Part shown: piece by piece, positions 47,074-58,393 of the stretch
Layout: each line of letters starts with the position of its first letter
Numbering within the stretch: the stretch's first letter is position 1
NCBI GenBank assembly: GCA_913060865.1
Contig: CAJXTU010000003.1
Coordinates: 124,001-188,000 of the forward strand
Source: an uncultured Cycloclasticus sp.
GTDB lineage: Bacteria; Pseudomonadota; Gammaproteobacteria; Methylococcales; Cycloclasticaceae
Reading direction: 5' to 3'
Length of the DNA stretch: 64,000 nt
Notes under the pieces: generated by a model
What the model saw: the letters and a program-made list of their open reading frames with translations, nothing else
Told to the model about the DNA's origin: nothing
The model's database searches: none
Made by a program: the position numbers and the translations under genes

Positions 47074-47931
47074 ATGAAACTTATTATAGTAAGCGGTCTT
47101 TCCGGATCTGGAAAAAGTGTCACACTAGACACACTAGAAGATGCAGGTTTTTATTGCACAGACAACCTACCTGTTGCCTTATTACCCGACTTTGTAACTC
47201 TTCTAGCGGACTCTGATAAGACTATTTTCAGTAAAGCCGCTGTCGGTATCGACGCTCGAAGCGACCAATCGTCCTTAGCAGAATTTGGCACATTCATTGA
47301 ACAGCTGAAATTAAATAACGTGGACTACGACGTCATTTTTCTTAGGGCTAGCAAACAAAGTTTATTACAGCGCTTCAGCGAAACTCGACGGAAACACCCT
47401 TTATCCAACGATACTACGTCATTAGATGAGGCTATCGACCTTGAGCTAGACAGACTCAGCTTAATTGCCAGTCACGCTAGTATGCAGATTGATACGACTC
47501 AAACCAATGTGCATCAACTACGTAGCATCATACGTGAACGCGTTACACCACATAAAGACAACGGTGTTTCCTTCCAAATAATGTCTTTTGGGTATAAACA
47601 CGGCGCACCTAATGATGTCGACTTTGTCTTTGACGCACGATGTCTTCCCAACCCTTATTGGGAACCCAACTTACGGCCTTTTACAGGTAAAGATACCGCC
47701 GTTATTGATTTTTTGGATGATAAAGAACTCGTCCAACGTTATCTAGATGATACTGCACAATTTCTAACGCGCTGGGCGCCTGAATTCATCAACACAAACC
47801 GTAATTATTTATCAATAGCCATTGGATGTACGGGAGGACAACATCGATCTGTTTACCTGACAGAAAAACTAGCACGCCACTTAGCAGCACAAGGGCTCAA
47901 TATTATCACTCGACACCGTGAATTAGGCTAA
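47074..47931 (+). CDS. rapZ: RNase adapter protein RapZ
   Basis: Nucleotide-binding adaptor, in E. coli guiding RNase E to GlmZ. 285 residues from ATG 47074; the ORF track start at 47038 lies inside the preceding terminator. MKLIIVSGLSGSGKSVTLDTLEDAGFYCTDNLPVALLPDF matches the family N-terminus, and GCTGGQHRSVYLTEKLARHL is the C-terminal signature. ptsN, normally just upstream, is absent. Confidence 0.94.
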   Translation: MKLIIVSGLSGSGKSVTLDTLEDAGFYCTDNLPVALLPDFVTLLADSDKTIFSKAAVGIDARSDQSSLAEFGTFIEQLKLNNVDYDVIFLRASKQSLLQRFSETRRKHPLSNDTTSLDEAIDLELDRLSLIASHASMQIDTTQTNVHQLRSIIRERVTPHKDNGVSFQIMSFGYKHGAPNDVDFVFDARCLPNPYWEPNLRPFTGKDTAVIDFLDDKELVQRYLDDTAQFLTRWAPEFINTNRNYLSIAIGCTGGQHRSVYLTEKLARHLAAQGLNIITRHRELG

Positions 47932-48031
47932 GTATTCACTAAAGCCGTTTCTACTATCTAAATAACAAAGCGATTACTGCTGGATTGAGCTAGAATATCT
48001 TCTGTTTACTTCAGTAGATTTTTTTATTGAT

Positions 48032-49390
48032 ATGTCAGCTTCTCCACAACATGAAAATACCCATGAGCACCTACGATTACTCACTGGTAATCTAGATAGT
48101 GGTGCGCTTTCACAAATCAAACTCCAAGTTAACGGGCTTCATCCTGCTGAAATAGCCAATCTCTTAGAATCCTTACCGCTCCAACACCGACGAATTGTTT
48201 GGGACCTTATCAATCCAGAATTAGCCGGCGATATTCTCGTTGAAGTTAACGATGAGGTCCGTTTAGGTCTGATCGAACATACCGACGACGAAGACTTAAT
48301 TACCGCGGCGGTCTCACTGGAAACAGATGATTTAGCCGATATCTTCGAGGATCTTCCACAAGCTGTTTTACATCAAGTTGTCCGCTCGATGTCAAATCAA
48401 GACAGACGGCGATTACAGTCCGTCATGTCGTATGATGAAGATAGTGCTGGCGGACTAATGAACCCCGACGTTGTCACCATTCGGCCTAATGTCGACTTAG
48501 ACGTGGTGCTAAGGTATTTAAGACAGCGTGGTGAGCTTCCAGCCAATACTGATAAGCTGTTTGTTGTTGATAGAGATGACCGATATCTCGGCATACTTAA
48601 TATCTCGGATTTACTGACGAAAAGTCGAAAAGAATCCGTTAGTCACGCGATGACAACAGACCAAAAGGCACTATCACCGACTCTGTCAGCGAATGAAGTC
48701 GCCTTATTTTTTGAAGACTATAACCTAGTCTCCGCACCCGTTATTGATGAAAAAAACCACTTATTAGGCCGAATTACCGTCGATGATGTAGTCGATGTTA
48801 TTCGTGACGAAGCCGATCGTTCTATTTTAAATCTTGCTGGCCTAGATGAAGACGATGACATGTTCGCGCCGGTTACCAGAAGCGCTAAACGTCGAGCAAT
48901 TTGGCTCGGTATTAATTTATTTACCGCTTTTCTAGCCGCTTGGGTCATTGGACTTTTTACAGCGACCATTGAACAAATTGTTGCTCTCGCCGTGCTAATG
49001 CCAATCGTTGCTAGCATGGGAGGAATTGCAGGCAGCCAAACTTTAATGCTGGTTATTCGCGGCATCGCGCTCAACCAGATAGGGAAAAGCAACTCGCGTT
49101 GGTTACTGTCGAAAGAATTAGCAGTTGGTGGTCTTAATGGCCTACTTTGGGCCAGTGTCGTTGCCGTTATAACCGGGCTTTGGTTCCAAAGCCAAGCACT
49201 CGGTCTATTAATAGGTGCCGCGTTGATTATTAACCTCATCGTTGCTGCACTCGCAGGTGCCACTATTCCATTAACATTAAAACGAATGAATATTGACCCC
49301 GCGATTGCAGGCGGCGTTATATTAACGACTGTGACTGATGTTATTGGTTTCTTTTCTTTTTTAGGGTTAGCAACACTCTTCTTAACCTAA
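48032..49390 (+). CDS. mgtE: Magnesium transporter MgtE
   Basis: Mg2+ channel of 452 residues: N-terminal superhelical domain (LHPAEIANLLESLP), two CBS domains, and five C-terminal helices with the pore region VASMGGIAGSQTLMLVIRG and GGVILTTVTDVIGFF. Seven bases convergent with pmbA. No ribosome site is evident before the ATG. Confidence 0.94.
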   Translation: MSASPQHENTHEHLRLLTGNLDSGALSQIKLQVNGLHPAEIANLLESLPLQHRRIVWDLINPELAGDILVEVNDEVRLGLIEHTDDEDLITAAVSLETDDLADIFEDLPQAVLHQVVRSMSNQDRRRLQSVMSYDEDSAGGLMNPDVVTIRPNVDLDVVLRYLRQRGELPANTDKLFVVDRDDRYLGILNISDLLTKSRKESVSHAMTTDQKALSPTLSANEVALFFEDYNLVSAPVIDEKNHLLGRITVDDVVDVIRDEADRSILNLAGLDEDDDMFAPVTRSAKRRAIWLGINLFTAFLAAWVIGLFTATIEQIVALAVLMPIVASMGGIAGSQTLMLVIRGIALNQIGKSNSRWLLSKELAVGGLNGLLWASVVAVITGLWFQSQALGLLIGAALIINLIVAALAGATIPLTLKRMNIDPAIAGGVILTTVTDVIGFFSFLGLATLFLT

Positions 49391-49397
49391 AGTTTAT

Positions 49398-50753
49398 TTA
49401 ACAACCCGCGAGTGTCATTTGTTCGATGAGGATAGATCCTGTACGCGTATTACCCCTTAAATCCACATCATTACCAACCGCGACAATAGCTTGGTAAATA
49501 TCCTTTAAATTACCTGCAATGGTCACTTCTTCAACTGGAAATTGAATCTCACCATTTTCAACCCAATAACCCGCAGCGCCTCTAGAATAATCGCCAGTCA
49601 TCGTATTAACACCCTGACCGATCAATTCCGTCACTAAAAGCCCTGTATGCATTTCTTTCAACATACCATTAAAATCTAAATTCCCGGGTTCAACTGTTAA
49701 GTTATGCACCCCACCTGCATTAGCCGTGCTTTTTAAACCAAGCTTTCGTGCCGAATAACTACCTAAAACATAACCTTGCACAACGCCATCACTAACAATA
49801 TCTCTAGCTGAAGTTGCTACCCCTTCAGAATCATACGCAGCACTGCCCATTGCTTGTGGCAGTAGTGGTTGCTCATAAATATTGACAAATGAAGGAAAGA
49901 TTTGTTGCCCTAAACTGTCGAGTAAAAAAGATGATTTACGGTATAAATTACCGCCTCTAATGGCTGAAATGAAGTGGCCTATCAATCCACTACTGACTTC
50001 AGCAGCAAACATAACTGAACATTTTCTAGTATTAATTGATTTGGCGCCTAAACGTCTGACCGTCCGTTCAGATGCTTTTTCACCAACCGTAACAGGGCCT
50101 TCCATATCACTCGCTTTACGCGCCGTGGTATACCAATAATCACGCTGCATACTGCCATCTTGCTCACCAATAACCGAGCAACTCATACTGTGACGACTGG
50201 CTGGATAACCATGATTGAATCCAAGACTATTTGCTAGGACACGCGTGCCCTCAAATGTTTGTATGCTCGCACCTTCTGAATTACTGATGCGTTTATCATA
50301 AAAACGCGCCGCATTTTCACAAGCTACCGCCCTTTCAATGGCTTCCTCGGTGTTTAACACCCATGGATGATGTAATGATAAGTCAGGAAAATTAGTTGCT
50401 AATTGATCTGCCTCTGGCAATCCTGAAAAGGGGTCTTCCTCCGCGTATTGTGCAATAGCATACGCGGCAGATACCATTTCTTTTATTGATGATGGGTCGA
50501 GCTTGGTAGAACTGGCTGAGCCTTTCTTTTTACCTTTATAAACGGTAATCCCAATGCCTTGATCTCGGTGCTGCTCAATTGTTTCAACATCACCTAACCT
50601 TACATTAACCGACAACCCTCGGCCAACACTAATCGCCGCTTCTGCTTGATCAGCACCCTGTTTTTTTGCTTCTAATAAAATATCCGACGCAATATTTTTC
50701 AAACGATCCGTTTCATGATCACTTATTGCTGATGTGTTTTTTGAATCAGGCAT
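49398..50753 (-). CDS. pmbA: PmbA/TldE subunit of the TldD-PmbA protease
   Basis: Partner of the TldD metalloprotease that processes peptides such as microcin B17 and CcdA. 451 residues; [40 protein letters not shown] and the C-terminal [29 protein letters not shown]. It lacks the HExxxH zinc motif, as expected. Overlaps tldD by eight bases. Confidence 0.94.
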   Translation of the reverse strand: MPDSKNTSAISDHETDRLKNIASDILLEAKKQGADQAEAAISVGRGLSVNVRLGDVETIEQHRDQGIGITVYKGKKKGSASSTKLDPSSIKEMVSAAYAIAQYAEEDPFSGLPEADQLATNFPDLSLHHPWVLNTEEAIERAVACENAARFYDKRISNSEGASIQTFEGTRVLANSLGFNHGYPASRHSMSCSVIGEQDGSMQRDYWYTTARKASDMEGPVTVGEKASERTVRRLGAKSINTRKCSVMFAAEVSSGLIGHFISAIRGGNLYRKSSFLLDSLGQQIFPSFVNIYEQPLLPQAMGSAAYDSEGVATSARDIVSDGVVQGYVLGSYSARKLGLKSTANAGGVHNLTVEPGNLDFNGMLKEMHTGLLVTELIGQGVNTMTGDYSRGAAGYWVENGEIQFPVEEVTIAGNLKDIYQAIVAVGNDVDLRGNTRTGSILIEQMTLAGC

Positions 50754-52188
50754 GTGTACCCCCTACCGTAAGACCATCAATTTTAAGTGTGGGTTGTCCA
50801 ACACCTACGGGAACACTTTGCCCTTCTTTGCCACAGGTTCCAACACCTTGATCTAATTGAAGATCATTACCTACCATACTCACTTTAGTCAGCACATCTG
50901 GACCATTACCAATCAAAGTGGCTCCTTTAACCGGCGATGTAATTTTTCCATCCTCAATCAAATAAGCTTCACTGGCCGAGAAGACAAATTTACCAGAGGT
51001 AATATCCACTTGACCACCTGCAAAATTCACCGCATATAAACCATTTTTTACCGATGATAAGATCTCAGCTGGATCACTGTTACCCGCTAACATGTAGGTA
51101 TTAGTCATCCTCGGCATAGGTAAATGTGCGTACGATTCTCGGCGTCCGTTTCCTGTAGCAACATGCCCCATAAGGCGCGCATTCATTTTGTCGTGCATAT
51201 AGCCTTTTAAAATGCCATTTTCTATCAAGGTAGTGCATTCGGTTTTAGTTCCTTCATCATCAACCGATAATGAACCACGTCTATCGTCCAAGGTTCCATC
51301 GTCTACGACGGTACACAAGGGTGACGCTACTTTTTCACCGATTTTCCCACTAAAAGCTGAGCTACCTTTGCGGTTAAAGTCTCCCTCTAAGCCATGTCCT
51401 ATCGCTTCATGCAGCAAGATACCTGGCCAACCTGGGCCTAAAACAACCGTCATCGTACCGGCTGGTGCATCCACCGCCTCTAAATTCACTAAGGCAAGAC
51501 GTACCGCCTCACGTGCATAGCTCATCGCTCGGTCATCTTCTATAAAGTACTCATAACCTCGCCGAGCACCACCACCAGAGCCGCCCTGCTCTCGTCGTCC
51601 ATTTTCTTCGACTATAACAGTCACATTCATTCTCACCAATGGACGAATATCAGCACTTAAGCGACCACCTTCTGTCGCCACCAACACCACTTCGTAAACA
51701 CCCACCAAACTAACCACTACTTGTTCGATACGTGAATCAATTTTTCGTGTTTCTTGATCAATGCGTTTTAACAGGGCAATTTTATCTTCTCGGCTCATGC
51801 TATTTAATGGATCAATAGCGGCATATAACGCAGGTACTTTATTGAAAGAAGTCGGTTTTAAAATGCCTGAATGGCCTAAACTAGCAATCGACTTTACACT
51901 CTTAGCCGCCTCTAACATGTTCGGCATGGTCAGCTCTTCACTGTATGCAAAGCCGGTCTTTTCACCGCTCACCGCACGTAAGCCAACGCCTTGTTCTATA
52001 TTGTAATTACCATCCTTCACAATGCCATCTTCAAGTACCCATGATTCACTACGAGAGGATTGAAAATAAATATCGGCTTGATCAATATGGTTTGACAATA
52101 GATTACCCATCACTTGATCGATATCGTTAATTGATAAACCTGCCGGCTGAAGAATTATGCTTTCTGCTTGTTGAATTAAATCGTTCAT
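50746..52188 (-). CDS. tldD: TldD metalloprotease subunit
   Basis: Catalytic zinc subunit of the TldD/PmbA protease, 480 residues. [11 protein letters not shown] is the zinc-binding motif; [32 protein letters not shown] is the conserved C-terminal part. Overlaps pmbA and shares one base with the nitrilase gene. Confidence 0.95.
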   Translation of the reverse strand: MNDLIQQAESIILQPAGLSINDIDQVMGNLLSNHIDQADIYFQSSRSESWVLEDGIVKDGNYNIEQGVGLRAVSGEKTGFAYSEELTMPNMLEAAKSVKSIASLGHSGILKPTSFNKVPALYAAIDPLNSMSREDKIALLKRIDQETRKIDSRIEQVVVSLVGVYEVVLVATEGGRLSADIRPLVRMNVTVIVEENGRREQGGSGGGARRGYEYFIEDDRAMSYAREAVRLALVNLEAVDAPAGTMTVVLGPGWPGILLHEAIGHGLEGDFNRKGSSAFSGKIGEKVASPLCTVVDDGTLDDRRGSLSVDDEGTKTECTTLIENGILKGYMHDKMNARLMGHVATGNGRRESYAHLPMPRMTNTYMLAGNSDPAEILSSVKNGLYAVNFAGGQVDITSGKFVFSASEAYLIEDGKITSPVKGATLIGNGPDVLTKVSMVGNDLQLDQGVGTCGKEGQSVPVGVGQPTLKIDGLTVGGTHA

Positions 52189-53024
52189 TAATTTCTCGTT
52201 ATAGGTAGCCGCCTGTGCTGAATAGCTGGCAGACTTTTTCTGACTTTGTTTAGTTTTGATTTTTCGAGTGTTGAGATAATCATGCCTTCACTCACGTCTA
52301 ACTCTGATAACACATTCCCCCAAGGGTCGACAATCATACTATGTCCATAGGTTGAGCGGCCATTATTATGCAACCCGCCTTGATTAGCCGCGATCAGGTA
52401 GCAGGTATTTTCGACTGCTCTAGTTCGACATAATAAAGCCCAATGCGCTTCGCCAGTTACTTCAGTAAAGGCCGACGGTGCTACAAAGAATTCCGCGCCT
52501 TGTTGTAATAATGCTCGATAAAGTTCGGGAAAGCGAAGGTCATAACAAATTGACAAACCCATTATGCCGAAAGGTGTTTCCACGACAACCGGCTCAATAC
52601 CTGCAACAAATGTATCTGACTCCCTATAACGGCCTTTATTATCAGCTAGATCAACGTCAAATAAATGAATCTTATGATAGTAGCTTTCCTGTTTACCCGA
52701 CTCGTTATAAACAAGGCAAGTTGCATATACCTTATCTTCCAACGTTGACTTAATCGGCATTGAGCCTGCCACTATCCAACAGCCGTATTTTTTTGCTAAC
52801 TCACTCAAAAAACATTGAACTTTTCCTTTACCTAACACTTCCGCTATAGATAAAAGCTGCTCTGAGTGTTTTGCCATTAAAGCAAAGTTCTCAGGTAATA
52901 CGACCATCTGCGCGCCCTTAGAAACAGCGAGCTGAACTTGAGACGTTACTGTTTTCAAATTATCACTCAGTTGGTCAGATGAACACATCTGAACCGCCGC
53001 TACTTTAAATTCATTCATCGTCAT
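52188..53024 (-). CDS. Carbon-nitrogen hydrolase, Nit1-like
   Basis: 278 residues of the nitrilase superfamily with the catalytic glutamate (VLPENFALM), lysine ([10 protein letters not shown]) and cysteine ([16 protein letters not shown]). The closest group is the Nit1/YafV-like omega-amidases, which in eukaryotes repair deaminated glutathione; substrate here is inferred. Overlaps yhdP by 14 bases. Confidence 0.9.
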   Translation of the reverse strand: MTMNEFKVAAVQMCSSDQLSDNLKTVTSQVQLAVSKGAQMVVLPENFALMAKHSEQLLSIAEVLGKGKVQCFLSELAKKYGCWIVAGSMPIKSTLEDKVYATCLVYNESGKQESYYHKIHLFDVDLADNKGRYRESDTFVAGIEPVVVETPFGIMGLSICYDLRFPELYRALLQQGAEFFVAPSAFTEVTGEAHWALLCRTRAVENTCYLIAANQGGLHNNGRSTYGHSMIVDPWGNVLSELDVSEGMIISTLEKSKLNKVRKSLPAIQHRRLPITRN

Positions 53025-56000
53025 CAGTTAACTCTGCGGGTGCCGTTACACCTTGTTCTTCGAATGGTAATTGACCTACCGTCGCATCATATATTGGAGT
53101 TAACACATTACCCACCAAACCAAATATTTTTCCGCCCGGTTGACTAATTTGTTTTATTTTAGGGTCACTCCAAGGGCCTGTAGCACGGAACTGATAACCC
53201 GATAATTTATTAACTGTTTTACCCGCTATTTTTTGAGCAATATAAACCGCTGCACCGACCAAAGGTCCCCCTGCTATGGCGCCTGCTAGTGGTAAGCTTT
53301 CAGTTGTTTTAGGCGTCACAGTAATCAGCTGATCTAATGTCTCATCAGCTAGGTTAACGTTACCTTGGAAGTCCAATCGAGACGACGGGCTTTCTAGATA
53401 AAAACGGTTCGTTTCCGCCTTACCATCTAACATTGTAAAACGTCCTTTTACTTTGTCGAAACTCAGCCCTTTTTGCACTAAATCACTAAAATCAAATTGC
53501 AAACGTCTCTGTAAAGTACTCAAGCTGAGTAACCCAAAAATTCGCCCAACACCGGGTTCCACGTCTAATAAACGACCTTTACCCGACTTGATGTCACCAT
53601 AGCCGCTTAAATGTTCTTTTGAAAAGTTTTGCGGTTCGCCCGGCCAGTTAAGATCAAAATTAACCTCTACAGGTGCTCCTTTTAACTTGCTTGTCAGTTC
53701 GGTATCTTTTAATAATGAACCTAAAGATTTACTACTGAGTTTGCCATTTAAACCGGTGAGGCTTTGTCCATCATTCACTTCCCATGTACCTTTAGCATTG
53801 AAATCATCGCGTGCTGATTTTAGCGATAGTAACTGAATAACCACCCCTTTGCTCTTTTGACGAAGTTGTAACCTCAGTTTACCCAGTTGAGACTCCCCAA
53901 TTAAAAGCTCTTTGCTATTAATATCAATATTTGGAAAGTCAGTCGGGTTCACTGGCGATTTCTTCTTGCTATTAATCTGTTCCCCAACAGGAGGTAGTCG
54001 TAATGACTCTAAATCTAGGCTTATTTTATTGTCGCCACCAAGACTATCAGGAATCTCGTAGCGCCCTGTAATAATAGGGCTACTCACTTCACCTACCCAT
54101 GTTGATTTTGAATGCTCGCCTATCACATAAATATTATCAAACGTTGTTTCCAACCATTTAAGCTTCTTCACCCTGAGGTTAAGCTGGTTCACAAGGGGGC
54201 TTGAGGATGAACTGACTCCCTCTACTGCAAACTTATTCTTCCATTCCAAAATATTCAATTCGTCCATTATTCCAGATAGCTGAATCCCTGGTTGTTTTGG
54301 TAACATTGCGGCTGTTTTACCAAAGTGGATATCTGCTCTGTCTAACTCAAAATTCTTTGACGAATTTTCAGTCAATTGAAAATAGGTGTTCAACCCAGCA
54401 CCGTATGATGCCTTAATCGGTAAGGACTGCTCACCTAATATCATCGATACTTCAAAAGGCACCCTGGAGTTTTTTAGCTTGCCTACAGGGTCAGGTAAAT
54501 CTACAGCTATCCCATTAAGGTCACTCTTCAAAGTGACTGCTGATGAACTACTTTTAGCCAACCCGCTACGCGGAAGCTCAACTTTTATAGTCGCTTTGCT
54601 ACGCCCATTAATATGCTTCCATACATCGGACGGATACTTTTTTGCAATACGTTCAATATTTAAGTAACCCTTCCCTTCAATAACCGTATTATTTTTCTCG
54701 GCCTTTATATCAATGTCTAGCTTTTCGCCTAAAACACTTCCTTTAATAGATTTTCCACTTAAGCCACGTTTATCATACTCAACAACACCCACGATATTAT
54801 TAATCGCAAGACCTAAACTTGGTAGCCCTAGAGCATTACCCTTTAACCGTGCTATTGCATGGACTTTAGTCTCCAGCTTCTTCCTTAGAGGAATATCAAT
54901 ATTTAAATCTACCTCACTAGGTCCAGAAACGGAGCTATGGGTCAACAACGTACTAACCTCTTTGCTAATTGGTGATTGTTTAAAAAAAGTGTATAAGCCA
55001 CTTAAGTCATCGTCTACTTTGCCACTCAAATGCAAATAATGATCGGTTTCAAAATCGGCTACATCGGCAACAACTTGATTAATTTCATTGCTAGCCACTT
55101 CTCCCTTATGACCGACAATATTCATACCCTCATTTTTGAATTCAACCTTAGCAGCTATCCCAATAACATCAGGCCATTTGTCTTGATAATGTAAGCGAAT
55201 ATTGTCTGTATCAAACAAAACCTGAAAAACACCTTCTTTTTTACGAAATGGAAACTCAGATAATGAACCTTTTAAAAGCATCCCTCCACTGTTAACCTCA
55301 CCCTCTACAAATGCTTGATCCAGCCATTTAACAAGTTCTTTACCCATAATACCAACCGGCAAATAAAGGGGGGCGTGCTGGCTGTTCGCATTACCAAAAT
55401 TGGTTTGCAAATCAATAAATGGTGCTCTCTCACCCTTTCCCAGCATAAGGTTGACGCGTGTTTGTGTCGATATATGAGGGGAATTCAACTTAATGTGGTT
55501 AGAACGTATACTCCAGCCCTTATTGTCATGCGTCCATGTCAACAGACCGTCTAACTCCTCAACGATAATAGGGTTTCTAAATAAAGGACTAAAGTTAACA
55601 GCCCCCTTGTTCATATTAAGGTCTAGCCAACCTTTATCTTCTGTTGAGCACCCCGTTCCTGAAAAATTATTGATAGCTGGCCATGCCTTATATGACTGAC
55701 TAAAAAAACCTTCTAACTGACCACAACCAGCCCAAGAAATCCTATCGCCATCTCGATTAACTAACGCACTCGCCTCATTTAAGTGCCCTTTTACTTCAAG
55801 CTCATCCAATAACTGTTGAAATGGCTTATCTAAGAGGTTTGAGTACTTCAAAATATCTGAAACCGCTTCTAAATTAGCCCCATTAGCCGCTACAAAAACA
55901 GAAGAAATATCGTCTTTATCTGATCGATATTGCACACTAAATTGACTTTTCCCTTGTGTCGTTTTTTTTGTTTTAAACGCAACGTCTCGAGCATCTAGAT

Positions 56001-56925
56001 ACCACCCATCTAGGACCTTTTCCCAAGCGAAGTAGCCACTAAAGTTTGATATGTTTAACTCTGCATTAGGCTTCAAAAGCCTCGCTTTTCTAACTAATAC
56101 ACTCCCATTTACATTGGAAAGCCTTGCTGAGTTCCAAGTACTCCATAACTCAATATCACCTTCTCCTTCATCAATAGAAAGGTTATCTATTTTCAAGCGA
56201 GTTAAGTACTGTTCGATATTAATTCCTTGCGCTTTAAAGTAGCCTTTAGCATTCCAATCCGAGGTTGATAAAGCGTCCCCCGTCACTTTGATTAATAAAC
56301 TGAACGAACCTCCACCTGTTTCTTTGGGTAAGGTAGCTGTCACTTTAAGTGCGTGCTCTTGGTTCTTGTTTTGAATCGTGATGTTTGCTTTTTTAAATGT
56401 CATATCTGGCAAACCCCGAAACTCATCTTGCCATGTAATTTGACTGTCAATGACTTCAAAATGCTCGCCTTCTAACAACCAAGAAAAATCACCCGATGAG
56501 CTGTCATCCTTTTCCCCAGTGGATAAGCCAACAATGGATAAATGCCCGTCACTAAATCGCTTTACCTTAATATTGGTATCAACGATAGACATTTTGTTTG
56601 GCTTAAATTGACCCGCTACAAACCCAAACGGGTTAAACGATAGGCGGATTTCTCCAATGCTAAGGGTATTTGTTTGGTTATCGAGTTCATCTAACGTGAT
56701 ACCCGTTAGGCTCAGTTGGGGTGTAAAGCCACTCATTTTGGCCGATAGAGCACTAATGTGAACCTCACCACCAATTTCTTCAGCTAAGTACGCTTCAAGC
56801 TCGTTTTTGTATATTGGTACCTCGGCTAAAAAAAAACGTGCCGCTACGATTAATACAGCAAGAACACTAATGCTAACGGTAAAAACCCATAGCAAGGAAT
56901 GACCAAATAGACGAACTTTACTCAT
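53011..56925 (-). CDS. yhdP: YhdP family AsmA-like protein
   Basis: Very long envelope protein of 1304 residues with one N-terminal helix (LLWVFTVSISVLAVLIVAARFFL) and a periplasmic AsmA-like repeat structure. The C-terminus has the TIGR02099/YhdP pattern (GRIFGLLSLSTLQRRLQFDFSDLVQKGLSFDKVKGRF). In E. coli, YhdP, TamB and YdbH transport phospholipid to the outer membrane, so it may act with the Mla system here. Between rng and the nitrilase. Confidence 0.93.
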   Translation of the reverse strand: MSKVRLFGHSLLWVFTVSISVLAVLIVAARFFLAEVPIYKNELEAYLAEEIGGEVHISALSAKMSGFTPQLSLTGITLDELDNQTNTLSIGEIRLSFNPFGFVAGQFKPNKMSIVDTNIKVKRFSDGHLSIVGLSTGEKDDSSSGDFSWLLEGEHFEVIDSQITWQDEFRGLPDMTFKKANITIQNKNQEHALKVTATLPKETGGGSFSLLIKVTGDALSTSDWNAKGYFKAQGINIEQYLTRLKIDNLSIDEGEGDIELWSTWNSARLSNVNGSVLVRKARLLKPNAELNISNFSGYFAWEKVLDGWYLDARDVAFKTKKTTQGKSQFSVQYRSDKDDISSVFVAANGANLEAVSDILKYSNLLDKPFQQLLDELEVKGHLNEASALVNRDGDRISWAGCGQLEGFFSQSYKAWPAINNFSGTGCSTEDKGWLDLNMNKGAVNFSPLFRNPIIVEELDGLLTWTHDNKGWSIRSNHIKLNSPHISTQTRVNLMLGKGERAPFIDLQTNFGNANSQHAPLYLPVGIMGKELVKWLDQAFVEGEVNSGGMLLKGSLSEFPFRKKEGVFQVLFDTDNIRLHYQDKWPDVIGIAAKVEFKNEGMNIVGHKGEVASNEINQVVADVADFETDHYLHLSGKVDDDLSGLYTFFKQSPISKEVSTLLTHSSVSGPSEVDLNIDIPLRKKLETKVHAIARLKGNALGLPSLGLAINNIVGVVEYDKRGLSGKSIKGSVLGEKLDIDIKAEKNNTVIEGKGYLNIERIAKKYPSDVWKHINGRSKATIKVELPRSGLAKSSSSAVTLKSDLNGIAVDLPDPVGKLKNSRVPFEVSMILGEQSLPIKASYGAGLNTYFQLTENSSKNFELDRADIHFGKTAAMLPKQPGIQLSGIMDELNILEWKNKFAVEGVSSSSSPLVNQLNLRVKKLKWLETTFDNIYVIGEHSKSTWVGEVSSPIITGRYEIPDSLGGDNKISLDLESLRLPPVGEQINSKKKSPVNPTDFPNIDINSKELLIGESQLGKLRLQLRQKSKGVVIQLLSLKSARDDFNAKGTWEVNDGQSLTGLNGKLSSKSLGSLLKDTELTSKLKGAPVEVNFDLNWPGEPQNFSKEHLSGYGDIKSGKGRLLDVEPGVGRIFGLLSLSTLQRRLQFDFSDLVQKGLSFDKVKGRFTMLDGKAETNRFYLESPSSRLDFQGNVNLADETLDQLITVTPKTTESLPLAGAIAGGPLVGAAVYIAQKIAGKTVNKLSGYQFRATGPWSDPKIKQISQPGGKIFGLVGNVLTPIYDATVGQLPFEEQGVTAPAELTDDDE

Positions 56926-56941
56926 TATCTATCCGTGAGCA

Positions 56942-58393
56942 TTAAACCAACACAACGTCATATTGTTCTTGGTTATATTCATTTTCTGCCCTAAATCGAA
57001 TACGAATACCAACAAAAGACTCCAAGTCAGCCAATGTCGTTGATTCTTCATCAAGCAGCATATCGACTACTTCATTCGATGCCAAGACCAGCAATTCCTT
57101 CGCCTCATACTGGCGCGCGTCTCGTATTATTTCACGAAAAATTTCATAGCACGTCGTTTCAGGTGTTCTCACCTGACCTGTACCCGAACAAGTTGAGCAA
57201 GGCTCGCACATGACTCGCTCTAAACTTTCCCTTGTCCGCTTTCGTGTCATTTCAACTAAACCCAGTTCCGACACACTACTAATTGTATATTTTGCGTGGT
57301 CTTTACTCATCGCTTTTTCTAATACATTTAACACTGCTTCTTTATGCGCCTCATCATGCATATCAATGAAATCGATAATAACAATACCACCTAAATTCCT
57401 AAGCCGTAACTGACGTGCTGTTGCCTGAGCTGCTTCCATATTCGTTTTAAAGATGGTCTGCTCTTGGTTACTTCGGCCTAAATAACTGCCCGTGTTCACA
57501 TCAACTGTCGTCATCGCTTCTGTTTGGTCGAAAACCAAGTGCCCACCCGACTTTAAAGCCACCTTTCGCTCCAAAGCCGCTTTAATTTCACTTTCAATAC
57601 TGTACATATCAAACAAGGGTCTATCACCTTTATAGAGCTCTAATAAAGGTTTTACTTCTGGCATAAACTTGTTAGAAAAGTCTATCATTTTGTCAAAATT
57701 GGTTTTCGAATCAATCACGATTTTAGTCACCGAGGTTTGATACCAGTCTCTCAATATCCGTAACGCTAAGGGTAAATCCTCATAGATAAGCCCAATCGGT
57801 ATCTCCTTTATTTGTGGACTAATAACATCCCAAAGTTTATTAAGAAACAGCATGTCGGCACGAATACTATCTTCGTTAACACCTTCTGAAGCAGTTCTTG
57901 CGATATACCCACCGGTATAACCTTGTTCCTTAAAAACCTCCATACATGCCAGCAACCTTTCTCGCTCAGTTTCATCTTCTAGCTGCTGAGATAAGGCTAG
58001 CTTGTCAGAGTATGGCAAAAACACTTGATATCGAGATGGGATTGAAATACTCATCGTTAAACGTGGGCCTTTCGTGCCAATTGGCGCCTTCAACACCTGC
58101 ACAACAACGTGTTGGCCTTGTTGTAAAAATCGCTCGATTCCTTTCTCTTCTGAAGGTGTTTCGCCATTCACCAACACATCTGATGCATGCAAAAAACCCG
58201 CTCGGCCCATGCCGATTTCTACAAATGCAGCTTGGATACCCGGCATCACACGACAAACTTCACCATGATATAAATTCCCCACAATATCACGCTTACGTTG
58301 ACGTTCAATAATCAACTCTTGTAATACACCGTTCTCAAGCACGGCCACTCTGGTTTCAGGCGGTGTGATATTGATTAGAATTTCATCGCTCAT
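56942..58393 (-). CDS. rng: Ribonuclease G
   Basis: Endoribonuclease that matures the 5' end of 16S rRNA. 483 residues: S1 domain (GNLYHGEVCRVMPGIQAAFVEIGMGRAGFLHASDV), catalytic region FDQTEAMTTVDVNTGSYLGR and DFIDMHDEAHKEAVL, and cysteine motif CEPCSTCSGTGQV. Sixteen bases upstream of yhdP. Confidence 0.95.
   Translation of the reverse strand: MSDEILINITPPETRVAVLENGVLQELIIERQRKRDIVGNLYHGEVCRVMPGIQAAFVEIGMGRAGFLHASDVLVNGETPSEEKGIERFLQQGQHVVVQVLKAPIGTKGPRLTMSISIPSRYQVFLPYSDKLALSQQLEDETERERLLACMEVFKEQGYTGGYIARTASEGVNEDSIRADMLFLNKLWDVISPQIKEIPIGLIYEDLPLALRILRDWYQTSVTKIVIDSKTNFDKMIDFSNKFMPEVKPLLELYKGDRPLFDMYSIESEIKAALERKVALKSGGHLVFDQTEAMTTVDVNTGSYLGRSNQEQTIFKTNMEAAQATARQLRLRNLGGIVIIDFIDMHDEAHKEAVLNVLEKAMSKDHAKYTISSVSELGLVEMTRKRTRESLERVMCEPCSTCSGTGQVRTPETTCYEIFREIIRDARQYEAKELLVLASNEVVDMLLDEESTTLADLESFVGIRIRFRAENEYNQEQYDVVLV

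Noticed and set aside
48718-49263. 181-residue minus-strand ORF
   Set aside because: Antisense to mgtE; the length follows from codon bias of the real gene.
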